A DNA stretch of 64,000 nt from assembly GCA_000283635.1 (NCBI GenBank), contig HE613569.1, positions 583,501-647,500 of the forward strand, in the 5' to 3' direction. Numbering within the stretch: position 1 is the first letter of the stretch; each line of letters starts with the position of its first letter. The stretch is from Streptococcus macedonicus ACA-DC 198. GTDB lineage: Bacteria > Bacillota > Bacilli > Lactobacillales > Streptococcaceae. The notes beneath the pieces are model-generated. The model did not search any database. It was not told where the DNA came from and saw only the letters and a program-made list of their open reading frames with translations. The position numbers and the translations under genes are program-made. Positions 1-8,929 of the stretch are shown here, piece after piece.

Positions 1-1980
1 TTACCAGGGATTTACTCAATGTCACCTTATACGCCAGAGGAAAAAGTGGCGCGTGACTATTTGTTGAGTAATCATGCGGACAGTATTCTTAATGTTGTTG
101 ATGCGACAAACTTGGAACGTAACCTTTATTTGACAACGCAGTTGATTGAAACAGGTATTCCCGTGACCGTTGCGCTTAACATGAGCGATGCCCTCAAAGG
201 TCAAGGAAAAACGATTAATATCGATAAACTTTCTTATCAACTTGGTGTTCCAGTTGTTTCTACTAGTGCTGTTAAAAATATGGGCATTGAGAAAGCTGTT
301 AAAAAAGCAGCTCATACTACTAAAGAAAACGTTGATACCATTCAATATCCTACTTATAGTGATAAATTTGAAGCGGCAATTAAACAAATTATTGATATTT
401 TAGGTGATATAGTTCTAGAACGTTCTGCACGTTTTTATGCTATTAAACTTTTTGAACGTGATGCTTTGGTTCAAAATGAAGTAGAATTGTCAGAATTTCA
501 AAAAGGTGAAATCAATGAAGTGATTAAAATCACCGAAGAAATTTTCACAGAGGATTCTGAATCTATCGTTATCAATGAACGTTATGAATTTATCGAACGT
601 GTGGCTAAAATGGCACAGAACCAAGATAGCAATTTCAAGATGACGATTTCAGATAAAATCGACCGTGTCGTAACAAACCGTATTTTGGCATTGCCGATTT
701 TTGCGGTAGTCACGTTCTTGGTTTATTACCTATCTATTCAAACAGTCGGAATAATGTGGACAGACTGGGTGAATGATGTTCTCTTTGGTGATTTAGTGCC
801 AAATTGGGTACAAACTGGTCTAGATTACTTGCATGTATCTGGTTGGTTAGAATCATTGATTATTGACGGAATCGTTGCAGGGGTTGGTACGGTTCTTGGT
901 TTCTTACCACAAATCTTTGTTCTATTTATCTGTTTGGGTATTTTAGAAGATATTGGTTACATGAGCCGTATTGCTTTTGTCATGGACCGTATGTTCCGAC
1001 GCTTCGGGTTGTCAGGAAAATCTTTCATTCCGATGTTGATTGCGACAGGGTGTGGTGTGCCTGCGATTATGGCAAGTCGTACCATTGAAAATGAACGTGA
1101 CCGTCGTATTACCATTATGACAGCAACGTTCATGCCATGTTCAGCTAAATTGGAAATTATCGCTTTGATTGCGGGAGCATTTTTCCCAGATAATCCATTT
1201 GTTGCGCCATCTACATATTTCATCGGTTTCTTGACAATTATTTTATCAGGGATTGCGCTTAAGAAAACAAGTTTCCTTGGAAGCTACGTTAGTCCATTTA
1301 TCATGGAATTGCCAGCTTATCATATGCCAAAAGTGTGGTCAGTATTACGTTATGCCTTTGGTAAAGCTATGAGCTTTGTAAAACGTGCTGGTACCATCAT
1401 TTTCAGTTTGACGGTTATTATCTGGTTTATGTCATCTTATGATTTTGCTTTCCAAGCTGTTGATACGGAGCATTCAATCCTTGCTGCTCTTGGTAGAGCA
1501 ATTGCTTGGATTTTCCAACCACTTGGTTTTGGTGACTGGAAAGCTACTGTTGCAGCTGCGACAGGGCTTGCAGCTAAAGAAGCCGTTGTTGGAACATTCG
1601 GTGTCTTGTATAATGACAGCACAACTAGTGGTTTGTATCATGCTTTGCAATTGGATTACACATCATTAGCAGCTTACTCATTCTTAACATTTAACCTGCT
1701 CTGTGCGCCATGTTTTGCTGCAATGGGTGCTATCAAACGTGAAATGGGAGATGCGAAGTGGACAATTGGTGCAATTGGCTTCCAAACAGGACTTGCTTAT
1801 GTGGTTAGTTTGATTATCTATCAACTTGGACTTGTTGTTTTCTATGACAAAGACATCACATTCTGGACGATTGTAGCCATTATCTTGTTGATTGCTATTA
1901 TTTACTTTATCGTTAGAAAACCAAGACAAGTTAAAGAAAAAGTGATTGCTTTGGATAATCTAGAAATGGCTGGAGAATAA
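1..1980 (+). CDS. feoB: Ferrous iron transport protein B, 5' end outside window
   Basis: Membrane GTPase-linked permease for Fe(II) uptake. The reading frame is open from base 1 and begins at the G3 motif (LPG then IYSMSPYTPEE), so the P-loop and switch I lie upstream of the window. The G4 motif NMSD is at 178-189 and the G5-like STSAVKN follows. The C-terminal half carries the two Gate domains, with GCGVPAIMASRT, PCSAKLEII and LLCAPCFAAMG, and about eight hydrophobic segments. About 659 residues are visible, against roughly 710 for a whole FeoB. A small Cys-rich peptide gene follows by 4 bases, and feoA is expected just upstream. The family call is secure. Confidence 0.97.
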   Translation, partial: LPGIYSMSPYTPEEKVARDYLLSNHADSILNVVDATNLERNLYLTTQLIETGIPVTVALNMSDALKGQGKTINIDKLSYQLGVPVVSTSAVKNMGIEKAVKKAAHTTKENVDTIQYPTYSDKFEAAIKQIIDILGDIVLERSARFYAIKLFERDALVQNEVELSEFQKGEINEVIKITEEIFTEDSESIVINERYEFIERVAKMAQNQDSNFKMTISDKIDRVVTNRILALPIFAVVTFLVYYLSIQTVGIMWTDWVNDVLFGDLVPNWVQTGLDYLHVSGWLESLIIDGIVAGVGTVLGFLPQIFVLFICLGILEDIGYMSRIAFVMDRMFRRFGLSGKSFIPMLIATGCGVPAIMASRTIENERDRRITIMTATFMPCSAKLEIIALIAGAFFPDNPFVAPSTYFIGFLTIILSGIALKKTSFLGSYVSPFIMELPAYHMPKVWSVLRYAFGKAMSFVKRAGTIIFSLTVIIWFMSSYDFAFQAVDTEHSILAALGRAIAWIFQPLGFGDWKATVAAATGLAAKEAVVGTFGVLYNDSTTSGLYHALQLDYTSLAAYSFLTFNLLCAPCFAAMGAIKREMGDAKWTIGAIGFQTGLAYVVSLIIYQLGLVVFYDKDITFWTIVAIILLIAIIYFIVRKPRQVKEKVIALDNLEMAGE

Positions 1981-1984
1981 CGCT

Positions 1985-2125
1985 ATGGCAACGATTATTA
2001 TTGCTGCAATTATTGCATTTGCGGTGTTTATGGGCTTTCGTAGTTTCATCAAAGGAAAAGGTTCTTGTGGTGATTGTGATTGTAACTGCCCAGTCAAAGA
2101 TGAAATGCATAAAACAGCAAAGTAA
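1985..2125 (+). CDS. FeoB-associated Cys-rich membrane peptide, 46 aa
   Basis: The start ATG is 4 bases after the feoB stop, so the gene is probably translationally coupled. The protein has one N-terminal membrane helix (MATIIIAAIIAFAVFMGF), then a basic linker and a cysteine cluster, CGDCDCNC. Small peptides of this architecture commonly follow feoB in Firmicutes and are annotated as FeoB-associated Cys-rich proteins. Their role is unproven; handling Fe(II) at the cytoplasmic or outer mouth of FeoB is a guess. A terminator follows directly, which makes this the last gene of the feo operon. Confidence 0.88.
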   Translation: MATIIIAAIIAFAVFMGFRSFIKGKGSCGDCDCNCPVKDEMHKTAK

Positions 2126-2136
2126 ACTAATAAGAG

Positions 2137-2166
2137 AAAGCTTGCTCATTTTGGGCAAGCTTTTTG
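2137..2166 (+). terminator. Terminator of the feo operon
   Basis: The arms AAAGCTTGC (2137-2145) and GCAAGCTTT (2155-2163) form a perfect 9-bp stem that runs into a T tract. Confidence 0.9.
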
Positions 2167-2214
2167 TAGGTATAAAAGACAGTATCGATAATATTTTAAA
2201 GAATTTTCTGAAAA

Positions 2215-2243
2215 TTGAATATAGTGCTGTTTTCTGGTACAAT
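2215..2243 (+). promoter_or_regulatory. Sigma-A promoter of folD
   Basis: The -35 box is TTGAAT (2215-2220), the spacer is 17 bases, and the -10 box is TACAAT (2238-2243), preceded by an extended TGG. The ribosome binding site GGGAG and the folD ATG follow within 30 bases. Confidence 0.8.
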
Positions 2244-2271
2244 GGAAGAAATATATTTTTGGGAGAATGAT

Positions 2272-3126
2272 ATGGCAACAATTATAGATGGAAAAGCCTT
2301 AGCTGTCAAAAAACAGACTGAATTAGTTGAAAAAGTTGAAAAATTAAAAGCTGAGACTGGTGTTGTGCCTGGTTTGGTCGTTATTCTTGTTGGTGATAAC
2401 CCAGCTAGTCAAGTTTATGTCCGAAATAAAGAACGTTCTGCTAAGAAAGCAGGATTTTTAAGTGAAACTGTTCGCCTTTCAGAATTAATCAGTGAAGAAG
2501 AATTGATTCAAGTGATTGAACAATATAACGAAGATGACCGTTTCCATGGTATTTTGGTGCAATTGCCACTTCCTGCACACATTAATGATAAGCGTGTGAT
2601 TTTAGCAATTGACCCTAAAAAAGACGTAGATGGTTTCCACCCAATCAATACAGGACACCTTTGGCATGGACGTCCTGTCATGATACCGTGTACGCCAGCT
2701 GGCATTATGGAATTGCTTCGTGAGTATGACATTGATTTAGAGGGTAAAACAGCTGTCATCATTGGTCGTTCAAATATCGTCGGAAAACCAATGGCGCAGC
2801 TATTATTGGACAAAAATGCAACGGTTACCTTGGCGCATTCTCGTACACGTCATTTGGCGCGTGTGACAAAACAAGCTGATGTTTTAATCGTGGCAATCGG
2901 TCAAGGACATTTTGTGACCAAAGAATTTGTGAAAGAAGGGGCAGTGGTTATTGATGTCGGTATGAACCGTGATGACAATGGTAAGCTCATTGGAGATGTT
3001 AAATTTGACGAAGTTGAACCACTTGCAAGTTTTATAACACCAGTACCTGGTGGTGTTGGTCCAATGACCATTACAATGCTTATGGAACAAACATATCAAT
3101 CTGCCCTTAGAAGTGTGAAAACATGA
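2272..3126 (+). CDS. folD: Bifunctional methylenetetrahydrofolate dehydrogenase / methenyltetrahydrofolate cyclohydrolase
   Basis: Interconverts 5,10-methylene-THF, 5,10-methenyl-THF and 10-formyl-THF in the cytoplasm, feeding purine and formyl-Met synthesis. It shows the YVRNK motif (catalytic Tyr and Lys), KDVDGFHP, the NADP-site loop GRSNIVGKP and the C-terminal signature PGGVGPMT. The chosen ATG at 2272 gives 284 residues, the usual FolD length, and lies 7 bases after GGGAG. An in-frame start at 2215 would overlap the promoter and add a non-homologous tail. The 3' end overlaps nnrD by 4 bases (ATGA), so the two are probably one operon. A folate uptake gene, folT, is elsewhere in this window. 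Confidence 0.97.
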   Translation: MATIIDGKALAVKKQTELVEKVEKLKAETGVVPGLVVILVGDNPASQVYVRNKERSAKKAGFLSETVRLSELISEEELIQVIEQYNEDDRFHGILVQLPLPAHINDKRVILAIDPKKDVDGFHPINTGHLWHGRPVMIPCTPAGIMELLREYDIDLEGKTAVIIGRSNIVGKPMAQLLLDKNATVTLAHSRTRHLARVTKQADVLIVAIGQGHFVTKEFVKEGAVVIDVGMNRDDNGKLIGDVKFDEVEPLASFITPVPGGVGPMTITMLMEQTYQSALRSVKT

Positions 3127-3959
3127 TTATTGATGAATTATTGGCGCGTCAAGTGATTACAAAGCGACAGCCACATTCTCACAAAGGAACATACGGTCGT
3201 GTTCTTTTAATTGGTGGATTTTACCCTTATGGTGGAGCGATTATCATGAGCGCCTTAGCCACGGTTAAAAGCGGTGCTGGATTAGTGACTGTGGCGACTG
3301 AGCGTGACAATATCGCAGCACTTCATAGCCATCTTCCAGAAGCTATGGCTTTTGATTGTGATGATAAGGAGCTATTTTATGAAAATTTGACCAAGGCTGA
3401 TGTGGTTTTGATTGGTCCTGGTTTAGGGAAAAATAGCAAAGCAGAAGCCGTGTTTCAAATGGTTTTGGAGCATATTTCTGAACACCAGATTTTGATTATT
3501 GACGGCTCCGCTTTGAATTTATTGGCAAAAGTTAAGCCAATCACAGTCAAAACGCATCATCTCATATTGACACCGCATCAAAAAGAATGGGAAAGATTAT
3601 CAGGAATCGCTATTTCGAACCAGACAATCGAAAACACCAAAGCAGCTCTGCAAGAATTTCCAGAAAAGACCGTCTTAGTGGCTAAAAGTCATCAGACTAA
3701 AATCATTCAAGGAAATCAAGTCGGCGAGCTAACTGTTGGCGGTCCTTACCAAGCGACAGGTGGTATGGGAGATACGCTTTGTGGCATGATTGCAGGCTCT
3801 GTTGCCCAGTTTAAAGATAATCTCTTTAACAGTGTTGCCACAGCAACGTACCTACATTCCTACATCGCTGACCAACTCAGCAACCAAGCCTATGTCGTTT
3901 TACCAACGACAATTAGCGCAGAACTCCCCCGTATCATGAAAGGACTCTCGGAGAGATAA
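3123..3959 (+). CDS. nnrD: ADP-dependent (S)-NAD(P)H-hydrate dehydratase
   Basis: Repairs damaged nicotinamide cofactors by dehydrating hydrated NADH and NADPH with ADP or ATP. The 278-residue protein is the C-terminal (YjeF_C, ribokinase-like) type without the epimerase domain. It shows RVLLIGG near residue 25, a central GPGLG, the LTPHQKEW segment and the nucleotide-binding [13 protein letters not shown]. The start overlaps the folD stop by 4 bases. An epimerase partner gene is not in the window. A terminator follows within 10 bases. Confidence 0.92.
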   Translation: MIIDELLARQVITKRQPHSHKGTYGRVLLIGGFYPYGGAIIMSALATVKSGAGLVTVATERDNIAALHSHLPEAMAFDCDDKELFYENLTKADVVLIGPGLGKNSKAEAVFQMVLEHISEHQILIIDGSALNLLAKVKPITVKTHHLILTPHQKEWERLSGIAISNQTIENTKAALQEFPEKTVLVAKSHQTKIIQGNQVGELTVGGPYQATGGMGDTLCGMIAGSVAQFKDNLFNSVATATYLHSYIADQLSNQAYVVLPTTISAELPRIMKGLSER

Positions 3960-3966
3960 ATATAGA

Positions 3967-4013
3967 AAACACAATGTTAACATCTTGATTATCAAGAATA
4001 GCATTGTGTTTTT
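3967..4013 (+). terminator. Terminator of folD-nnrD
   Basis: AAACACAATG (3967-3976) pairs with CATTGTGTTT (from 4002) and a T tract follows. The loop is about 25 bases long and contains a smaller CTTGATTATCAAG dyad. Confidence 0.85.
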
Positions 4014-4168
4014 ATTAAATACTACAAAAAAATTCAAAAATGTTACAAATATTACGTTTTTGTGTTTAATTTTACAGATATATACTTTATAATATTTTTC
4101 AGAATTGGCCGATTCTAATAATTAATGGTGATGATTTTAGCTATAAAATCAGCTGTCGTCACTGTTTT

Positions 4169-4288
4169 ATGAGAAAGGGTTGTAAAATAACCGTAACATT
4201 ACTCTGCTCAGTCTTGTTACTTGGAGCTTGTTCAAATGTAATTGGACAAGGTGGGGATGCTAATCAACATCCATATTACAGAAATTAA
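4169..4288 (+). CDS. Putative small lipoprotein, 39 aa
   Basis: This short reading frame encodes a basic N-terminus (MRKGCK), a hydrophobic core (ITVTLLCSVLLL) and a good lipobox, LLGAC, with the modifiable Cys at residue 21. The mature part would be only 19 residues (CSNVIGQGGDANQHPYYRN). There is no clear ribosome binding site at usual spacing, only a weak AT-rich leader with a TATAAT at 4088-4093. The YSIRK-protein remnant begins 20 bases downstream. I recognise no family. It could be a real peptide lipoprotein, a pheromone-type precursor, or the remnant of a longer lipoprotein gene. Confidence 0.55.
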   Translation: MRKGCKITVTLLCSVLLLGACSNVIGQGGDANQHPYYRN

Positions 4289-4308
4289 ACATCTTAGGGA
4301 GAGAAATT

Positions 4309-5552
4309 ATGAAAAAAAGTATGTTTGGTCGTGAGGAGCAACGTTTTGGTATCCGCAAATATAGTGTTGGGGTTGCTTCTGTTTTAATCGCAAGTGTGCT
4401 AGTTATGGGAGGAGGGCAAACTGTTTCTGCTGATGATGTGGTGTCAGCGGATACTATTTCAACGGAGCTAGTAACAGACGTTCAAGAAGAAAGTGAGAAT
4501 CTATCTGCTATTAGTGAATCTAATGTTCAAGCAGATGTCACAACAGAAGATGAAAATACTGAAGCAGTCACTTCTGATGAAGCTGATGAACAAGCCGTTA
4601 GTCAAGTAGCAAATGAAAATCAGCCAGAAGAAACTGCTGATGTTGCGAAAGAAGAGCAAGTAGAAGGAAGTAATGCCACTGAGACATCTGAAGCACGTAA
4701 GGTTGAATCAAACGAAAATGAGATTATTAATATAAATGTAGCGCAAGCGAGCAAAAATGTTCAAACAAATCAGGCGTGTGTTTTTAAAGAATCAAAAATT
4801 CCTATAACAGCTAATAGCCTACCTAATCAAGGCTATTACACTTATACCAAACAGATGGAAGTCAAAAATACACCGGAAGCTACTGCACCAGTTGCTTTTT
4901 ATGCCAATGCTGGCGACCGCATTTTTACGACCAAGTTTTGAGCGAAGATGGCTACCAATGGATTTCTTATAAATCTTGTTCAGGTCAACGTCGTTATGCT
5001 GCTATTCAGAAATTGACACCAACAGTTGTTCAAAAATTGTCTGGCTCTATTAATATTTAGAATGTTAGTAGCCAAGGTTTTGAAGTTCTTGTGACAAATG
5101 TTTCAGATCCTGAAGGTGTAAAAGCGGTAAAAGTTCCAGTCTGGACAGATAAAAATGACCAAGATGATATTATTTGGTATGACGGTGTGAAACAGACTAA
5201 TGGCGACTACAAAGTTATTGTCAAAACTGCTGAACACAAAGGCGAGACTGGCAATTATAATGTGCAACTCTATTACCTTGAACAAAGTGGGAAAATACAA
5301 GGTATCGAGGGTAAAAAGGTTACTGTTCCATAGAAAACAACTGGTGTGCAAAATATTCCAGAACAAGTTTCTTATACCTTTAACGAAGTTGTCGAAGTGA
5401 AAAATGAATCTAAAATGTCAGCGCCAACTGAATTTACCTTTGAAAAAGGATTTAAACTTGGTTACTACGATAAGGTTTTAGAAGCTGACAATTACCAATG
5501 GATTTCTTATGTTAGTCATGGTGGATTGAGACGTTATGTATTGATTAATTAG
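4309..5552 (+). pseudogene. YSIRK-signal secreted protein with SH3-like and Bsp-like repeats, broken
   Basis: The N-terminus carries a YSIRK-type signal peptide (FGIRKYSVGVASV, cleavage near VSADD). A Glu/Ser/Thr-rich stretch follows, then an SH3_5-like cell-wall domain (around 4830-5030), a GBS Bsp-like repeat (5085-5330) and a second SH3_5-like domain (5370-5552). The gene is broken three times. One T is missing from the T run at 4922-4926, which shifts the frame and stops at TGA 4939. In the continuing frame TAG occurs at 5058 and TAG at 5331. Restoring one T gives about 415 codons. No LPXTG sorting motif is seen. The SH3 and Bsp domains suggest an ancestral wall-associated or wall-hydrolase-like protein, but no catalytic domain is present. 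A short 210-residue fragment could still be exported. Confidence 0.85.
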
Positions 5553-5626
5553 AATTGTTAAGTTTAGAGATATTGCTACTACTTGGAAATGATTTTCTAG
5601 TGGGAGCATTATTTTAGGGAAGAGAG

Positions 5627-6178
5627 ATGCAAAAGAAGTTTTCAAAAAGGATTACTGTTTTATTTTTAGCTTTGTGCTTTACCATTCTTAGCTATTGTCT
5701 TTATCGAAATATTAATAAAGCTATTCAGTCAAGGCAGCAAGAAGTACAGATTCAAGAGAAAAACGAAAAGAAAGTTTATCCTAATTTGGCAAATTAAAGC
5801 AATGTGAGTATTCTTGTTTCGATTAAGTAACAGAAGATGATTATTTATTCTGGAAATCAAGTAATATTTAAGACGACCGTTTCGACAGGTGCTAAAGATA
5901 GTCCAATGCCGACAGGAAAATTTGCTATTGAAGCTGAACGTGGTGATTTTTTCTACAATGAAGAATCTAGTGAGGGAGCTTATTACTGGGTGTCTTTTAA
6001 AGACCATGGAACGTATCTCTTTCACAGTGTGCCAACGGATTATAACGGAAATGAAATTAAAGAAGAAGCTGAAAAATTAGGAATACCTTATTCTCATCGT
6101 TGTGTCAGAATATCAAAAGAAGATGCCAAATGGTTTTACAAGAACATCTCTGAGGGAGTTACGGTTAGCATTCATTGA
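5627..6178 (+). pseudogene. L,D-transpeptidase (YkuD-type) gene with two nonsense codons
   Basis: The frame starts at ATG 5627 after GGGAAGAGAG. It encodes an N-terminal membrane anchor (ITVLFLALCFTILSYCL), a short coiled linker and a YkuD domain with KTTVSTG, MPTG, HGTYLFHS and a PYSHRCVRI active-site region. Two in-frame TAA codons (5795 and 5828) separate the anchor from the catalytic domain. The usual SHGC motif reads SHRC, a Gly-to-Arg change next to the nucleophile Cys, so even a re-initiated catalytic fragment (from ATG 5837) would probably be inactive. Intact homologues crosslink peptidoglycan or anchor proteins outside the membrane. It lies 75 bases after the broken YSIRK protein. 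Confidence 0.85.
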
Positions 6179-6526
6179 TATTGGCAATATAAAATTTTCT
6201 AAAATTATAGATCAGCCTTTCAGGAGGTAGAATTAAAACTGACTGTTTTAATTCGGTAACAAGAATCGCTAGAAGATCAAGTTTCTGTAAAAGGACTGAT
6301 TATTACTCGAGAAAAAACCATCCACTGGATCTAACTCGCTTTCTGATATTCGGGCTCGTGAAAAAACTATCCATTGGATAGTTTTTTTTAATCCAAAAAT
6401 CCTAAAATAAGAAAGTGAAGAGTGGGCGTGATAACGCATTGTATCAATATTTTAGTTTTTTTGATATAATTATTTTGATATGCAAAAATTGTCTAATGTA
6501 CGGAATTTTATGGAAAGGAGCCTACT
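6179..6526. other. Intergenic stretch with stem-loops and a duplicated terminator-like unit
   Basis: No gene is evident in these 348 bases. A perfect 10-bp stem-loop lies at 6230-6254 (GAATTAAAAC, loop TGACT, GTTTTAATTC), just after AGGAGG. Two related units of about 24 bases occur at 6307-6330 and 6358-6381. Only the second forms a full terminator. A TATAAT at 6465-6470 may serve xseA, but no good -35 box was found. Confidence 0.6.
6365..6389 (+). terminator. Terminator before xseA
   Basis: AACTATCC, loop ATT, GGATAGTT, then a run of T. The 8-bp stem is perfect. Confidence 0.9.
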
Positions 6527-7855
6527 ATGTCGGATTATTTAAGTGTCTCGAGTTTGACTAAATACCTTAAATTAAAATTTGATCGTGATCCTTATTTGGA
6601 ACGGGTTTATTTGACAGGTCAGGTCTCCAATTTTCGTCGTCGTCCAACGCATCAATATTTTTCATTGAAAGATGAAAATGCGGTGATTCAAGCGACGATG
6701 TGGGCAGGAATCTTTAAAAAACTTGGTTTTGAGCTGGAAGAAGGCATGAAAGTCAATGTTGTTGGTCGTGTCCAACTTTATGAACCAAGTGGTTCTTATT
6801 CGATTATTATTGAAAAAGCTGAGCCAGACGGAATTGGTGCTTTAGCGATTCAGTTTGAACAATTGAAGAAAAAATTAGCAGAATCTGGTTATTTTGATGA
6901 GCGACATAAGCGTCAATTACCACAATTTGTTAAGAAAATTGGTGTTGTTACAAGTCCAAGCGGAGCAGTCATTCGTGATATTATCACGACCGTTTCACGA
7001 CGCTTTCCAGGGGTTGAAATCCTCCTTTTTCCAACAAAAGTTCAAGGTGAAGGTGCTAGTCAGGAAGTGGCTGCAAATATTGCCAAAGCCAATGAGCGAG
7101 ATGACCTTGACCTTTTGATTATCGGTCGTGGTGGAGGTTCGATTGAGGATCTCTGGGCGTTCAATGAGGAAATCGTTGTTCAAGCTATTTTTGAATCACG
7201 TTTGCCAGTTATTTCAAGTGTCGGACATGAAACTGATACGACTTTGGCGGATTATGTGGCTGACCGTAGAGCGGCAACGCCAACAGCAGCCGCTGAATTA
7301 GCAACGCCAGTAACGAAAGCTGATATTATTTCTTGGATTGCGGAGCGCCAAAATAGGGCTTATCAAGCTAGTCTGCGCGTGATTAAACAAAAACAAGAAC
7401 GTTTGGATAAACTCGCAAAATCCGTTATTTTTAGACAACCTGAGCGATTATACGACGGATATGTTCAAAAATTGGACCGCTTGACGACTCAGTTGACGAA
7501 CACTATGCAAACTCAATTTAATCAGGCTAGTCAACGGCAACAACTGCTAAATCAACGTCTTTTGGCTGTTGACTTAGGAAGTGATATTCGACATTATCAA
7601 GAGCGCTTAGAAGCTTTTCAACGCCTTTTAATATCTAGCATGACAAGTCAATATGATAGTAAGTTAGCACGATTTGAAAAGGCACAAGATGCTTTGCTGT
7701 CTTTGGATACTAGTCGAATTATTGCCAGAGGCTATGCTATGGTACAAAAAAGCGAAGAAATTATCTCAAGCGTGACAGATGTTACAGTAGGTGACCAATT
7801 GACTGTTCGACTAAAAGACGGTCAGCTTGAAGTGGAGGTAAAAGATGCCAAATAA
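6527..7855 (+). CDS. xseA: Exodeoxyribonuclease VII large subunit
   Basis: Catalytic subunit of ExoVII, which degrades single-stranded DNA to oligonucleotides in both directions. The N-terminal OB-fold (about residues 1-100) shows [17 protein letters not shown]. The catalytic domain includes [31 protein letters not shown] and [18 protein letters not shown] coiled-coil region (about 270-400) for small-subunit binding follows. Length 442 is normal. The ATG follows AAGGAG by 7 bases. The 3' end overlaps xseB by 11 bases, opening a tightly packed operon that runs to recN. Confidence 0.97.
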   Translation: MSDYLSVSSLTKYLKLKFDRDPYLERVYLTGQVSNFRRRPTHQYFSLKDENAVIQATMWAGIFKKLGFELEEGMKVNVVGRVQLYEPSGSYSIIIEKAEPDGIGALAIQFEQLKKKLAESGYFDERHKRQLPQFVKKIGVVTSPSGAVIRDIITTVSRRFPGVEILLFPTKVQGEGASQEVAANIAKANERDDLDLLIIGRGGGSIEDLWAFNEEIVVQAIFESRLPVISSVGHETDTTLADYVADRRAATPTAAAELATPVTKADIISWIAERQNRAYQASLRVIKQKQERLDKLAKSVIFRQPERLYDGYVQKLDRLTTQLTNTMQTQFNQASQRQQLLNQRLLAVDLGSDIRHYQERLEAFQRLLISSMTSQYDSKLARFEKAQDALLSLDTSRIIARGYAMVQKSEEIISSVTDVTVGDQLTVRLKDGQLEVEVKDAK

Positions 7856-8060
7856 AAAAACATTTGAAGAAAATTTACAAGATTTAGAAGCTATTGTTAC
7901 CAAACTTGAAAATGGTGATGTCGCTTTGGAAGATGCTATCGCAGAATTTCAAAAAGGCATGGTGTTATCAAAAGAGCTTCAAAAAACGTTAGAATCTGCT
8001 GAAAAAACACTTGTCAAAGTGATGCAGGCTGACGGAACAGAAACGGAAATGGATGCCTAA
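7845..8060 (+). CDS. xseB: Exodeoxyribonuclease VII small subunit
   Basis: A 71-residue helical protein with the family pattern [20 protein letters not shown] then [12 protein letters not shown]. It forms the multimeric sheath on the XseA coiled coil and is needed for a soluble, controlled nuclease. It overlaps xseA by 11 bases and ispA by one base (TAATG), so translation is probably coupled on both sides. Confidence 0.96.
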   Translation: MPNKKTFEENLQDLEAIVTKLENGDVALEDAIAEFQKGMVLSKELQKTLESAEKTLVKVMQADGTETEMDA

Positions 8061-8929
8061 TGGATAAATTAAACGAAATCAATCAGGCAATTCGACGTTA
8101 TTATGCACAATCAGATGTTGTTTCGCCAGATTTAATTGAAGCGATTCTTTATTCTGTGGAGGCAGGCGGAAAACGTATCCGTCCCTTGATTTTCCTAGAA
8201 ATTCTGGAAAGTTTTGGGATTGAGTTGACAGAAGGTCATTTTGATGTGGCAGCTGCTCTTGAAATGATTCATACAGGTAGTTTGATTCATGATGATTTGC
8301 CAGCAATGGACGATGATGATTATCGTCGTGGGCGTTTAACCAACCACAAAAAATTTGATGAAGCAACGGCGATTTTAGCAGGAGATAGCCTCTTTTTAGA
8401 CCCATTTGGTTTGGTGGCAAATGCTGCGCTATCAGCTGATACCAAAGTTTGTTTGATTGCAGAATTATCACAAGCTTCAGGCACTTATGGCATGGTTGGT
8501 GGACAAATGCTTGATATGAAAGGCGAAGAGCGTAAGCTTAATCTTTCAGAATTGCAATTGATTCATGCAAATAAAACAGGGAAATTATTGACTTTTCCAG
8601 TTGTGGCGGCAGGAATTGTTGCGAATTTATCAGCTGATGATTTAAAGTCATTGCGCGAAGCAGGTAGCTTGGTTGGGTTAGCTTTCCAAGTTCGTGATGA
8701 TATTTTAGATGTGACAGCAACATTTGAAGAAATTGGAAAAACGCCGAAAAAAGATTTGCTTGCCGATAAGGTGACTTATCCAAGCTTGCTTGGTTTAGAA
8801 AAATCATATGACATTTTGAATCAATCAATCGACCAAGTGCTAGCTATTTTCCAAAAACTTTCGGAAACACAAGCGTTCAATGCAGGAAAAATCACTGAAA
8901 TGATAGAAAGGTTGCGACTACATGCCTAA
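8060..8929 (+). CDS. ispA: Polyprenyl (farnesyl) diphosphate synthase
   Basis: Condenses IPP with DMAPP or GPP to make farnesyl diphosphate for undecaprenyl phosphate and other isoprenoids. The first Asp-rich motif is DDLPAMDDDDYRRG (around residues 83-96) and the second is FQVRDDILD (around 215). GGKRIRP near residue 35 binds the allylic pyrophosphate. The 289-residue length is typical. It starts within the xseB stop codon and overlaps the next gene by 8 bases, as is common in the xse-isp-tlyA-argR-recN cluster of Firmicutes. Confidence 0.94.
   Translation: MDKLNEINQAIRRYYAQSDVVSPDLIEAILYSVEAGGKRIRPLIFLEILESFGIELTEGHFDVAAALEMIHTGSLIHDDLPAMDDDDYRRGRLTNHKKFDEATAILAGDSLFLDPFGLVANAALSADTKVCLIAELSQASGTYGMVGGQMLDMKGEERKLNLSELQLIHANKTGKLLTFPVVAAGIVANLSADDLKSLREAGSLVGLAFQVRDDILDVTATFEEIGKTPKKDLLADKVTYPSLLGLEKSYDILNQSIDQVLAIFQKLSETQAFNAGKITEMIERLRLHA

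Noticed and set aside
22..387. A 121-residue minus-strand frame opposite feoB.
   Set aside because: Antisense shadow of a strongly conserved gene; no ribosome binding site and unusual composition.
8079..8471. A 130-residue minus-strand frame opposite ispA.
   Set aside because: It lies fully inside ispA, which has all family motifs; no start signals.
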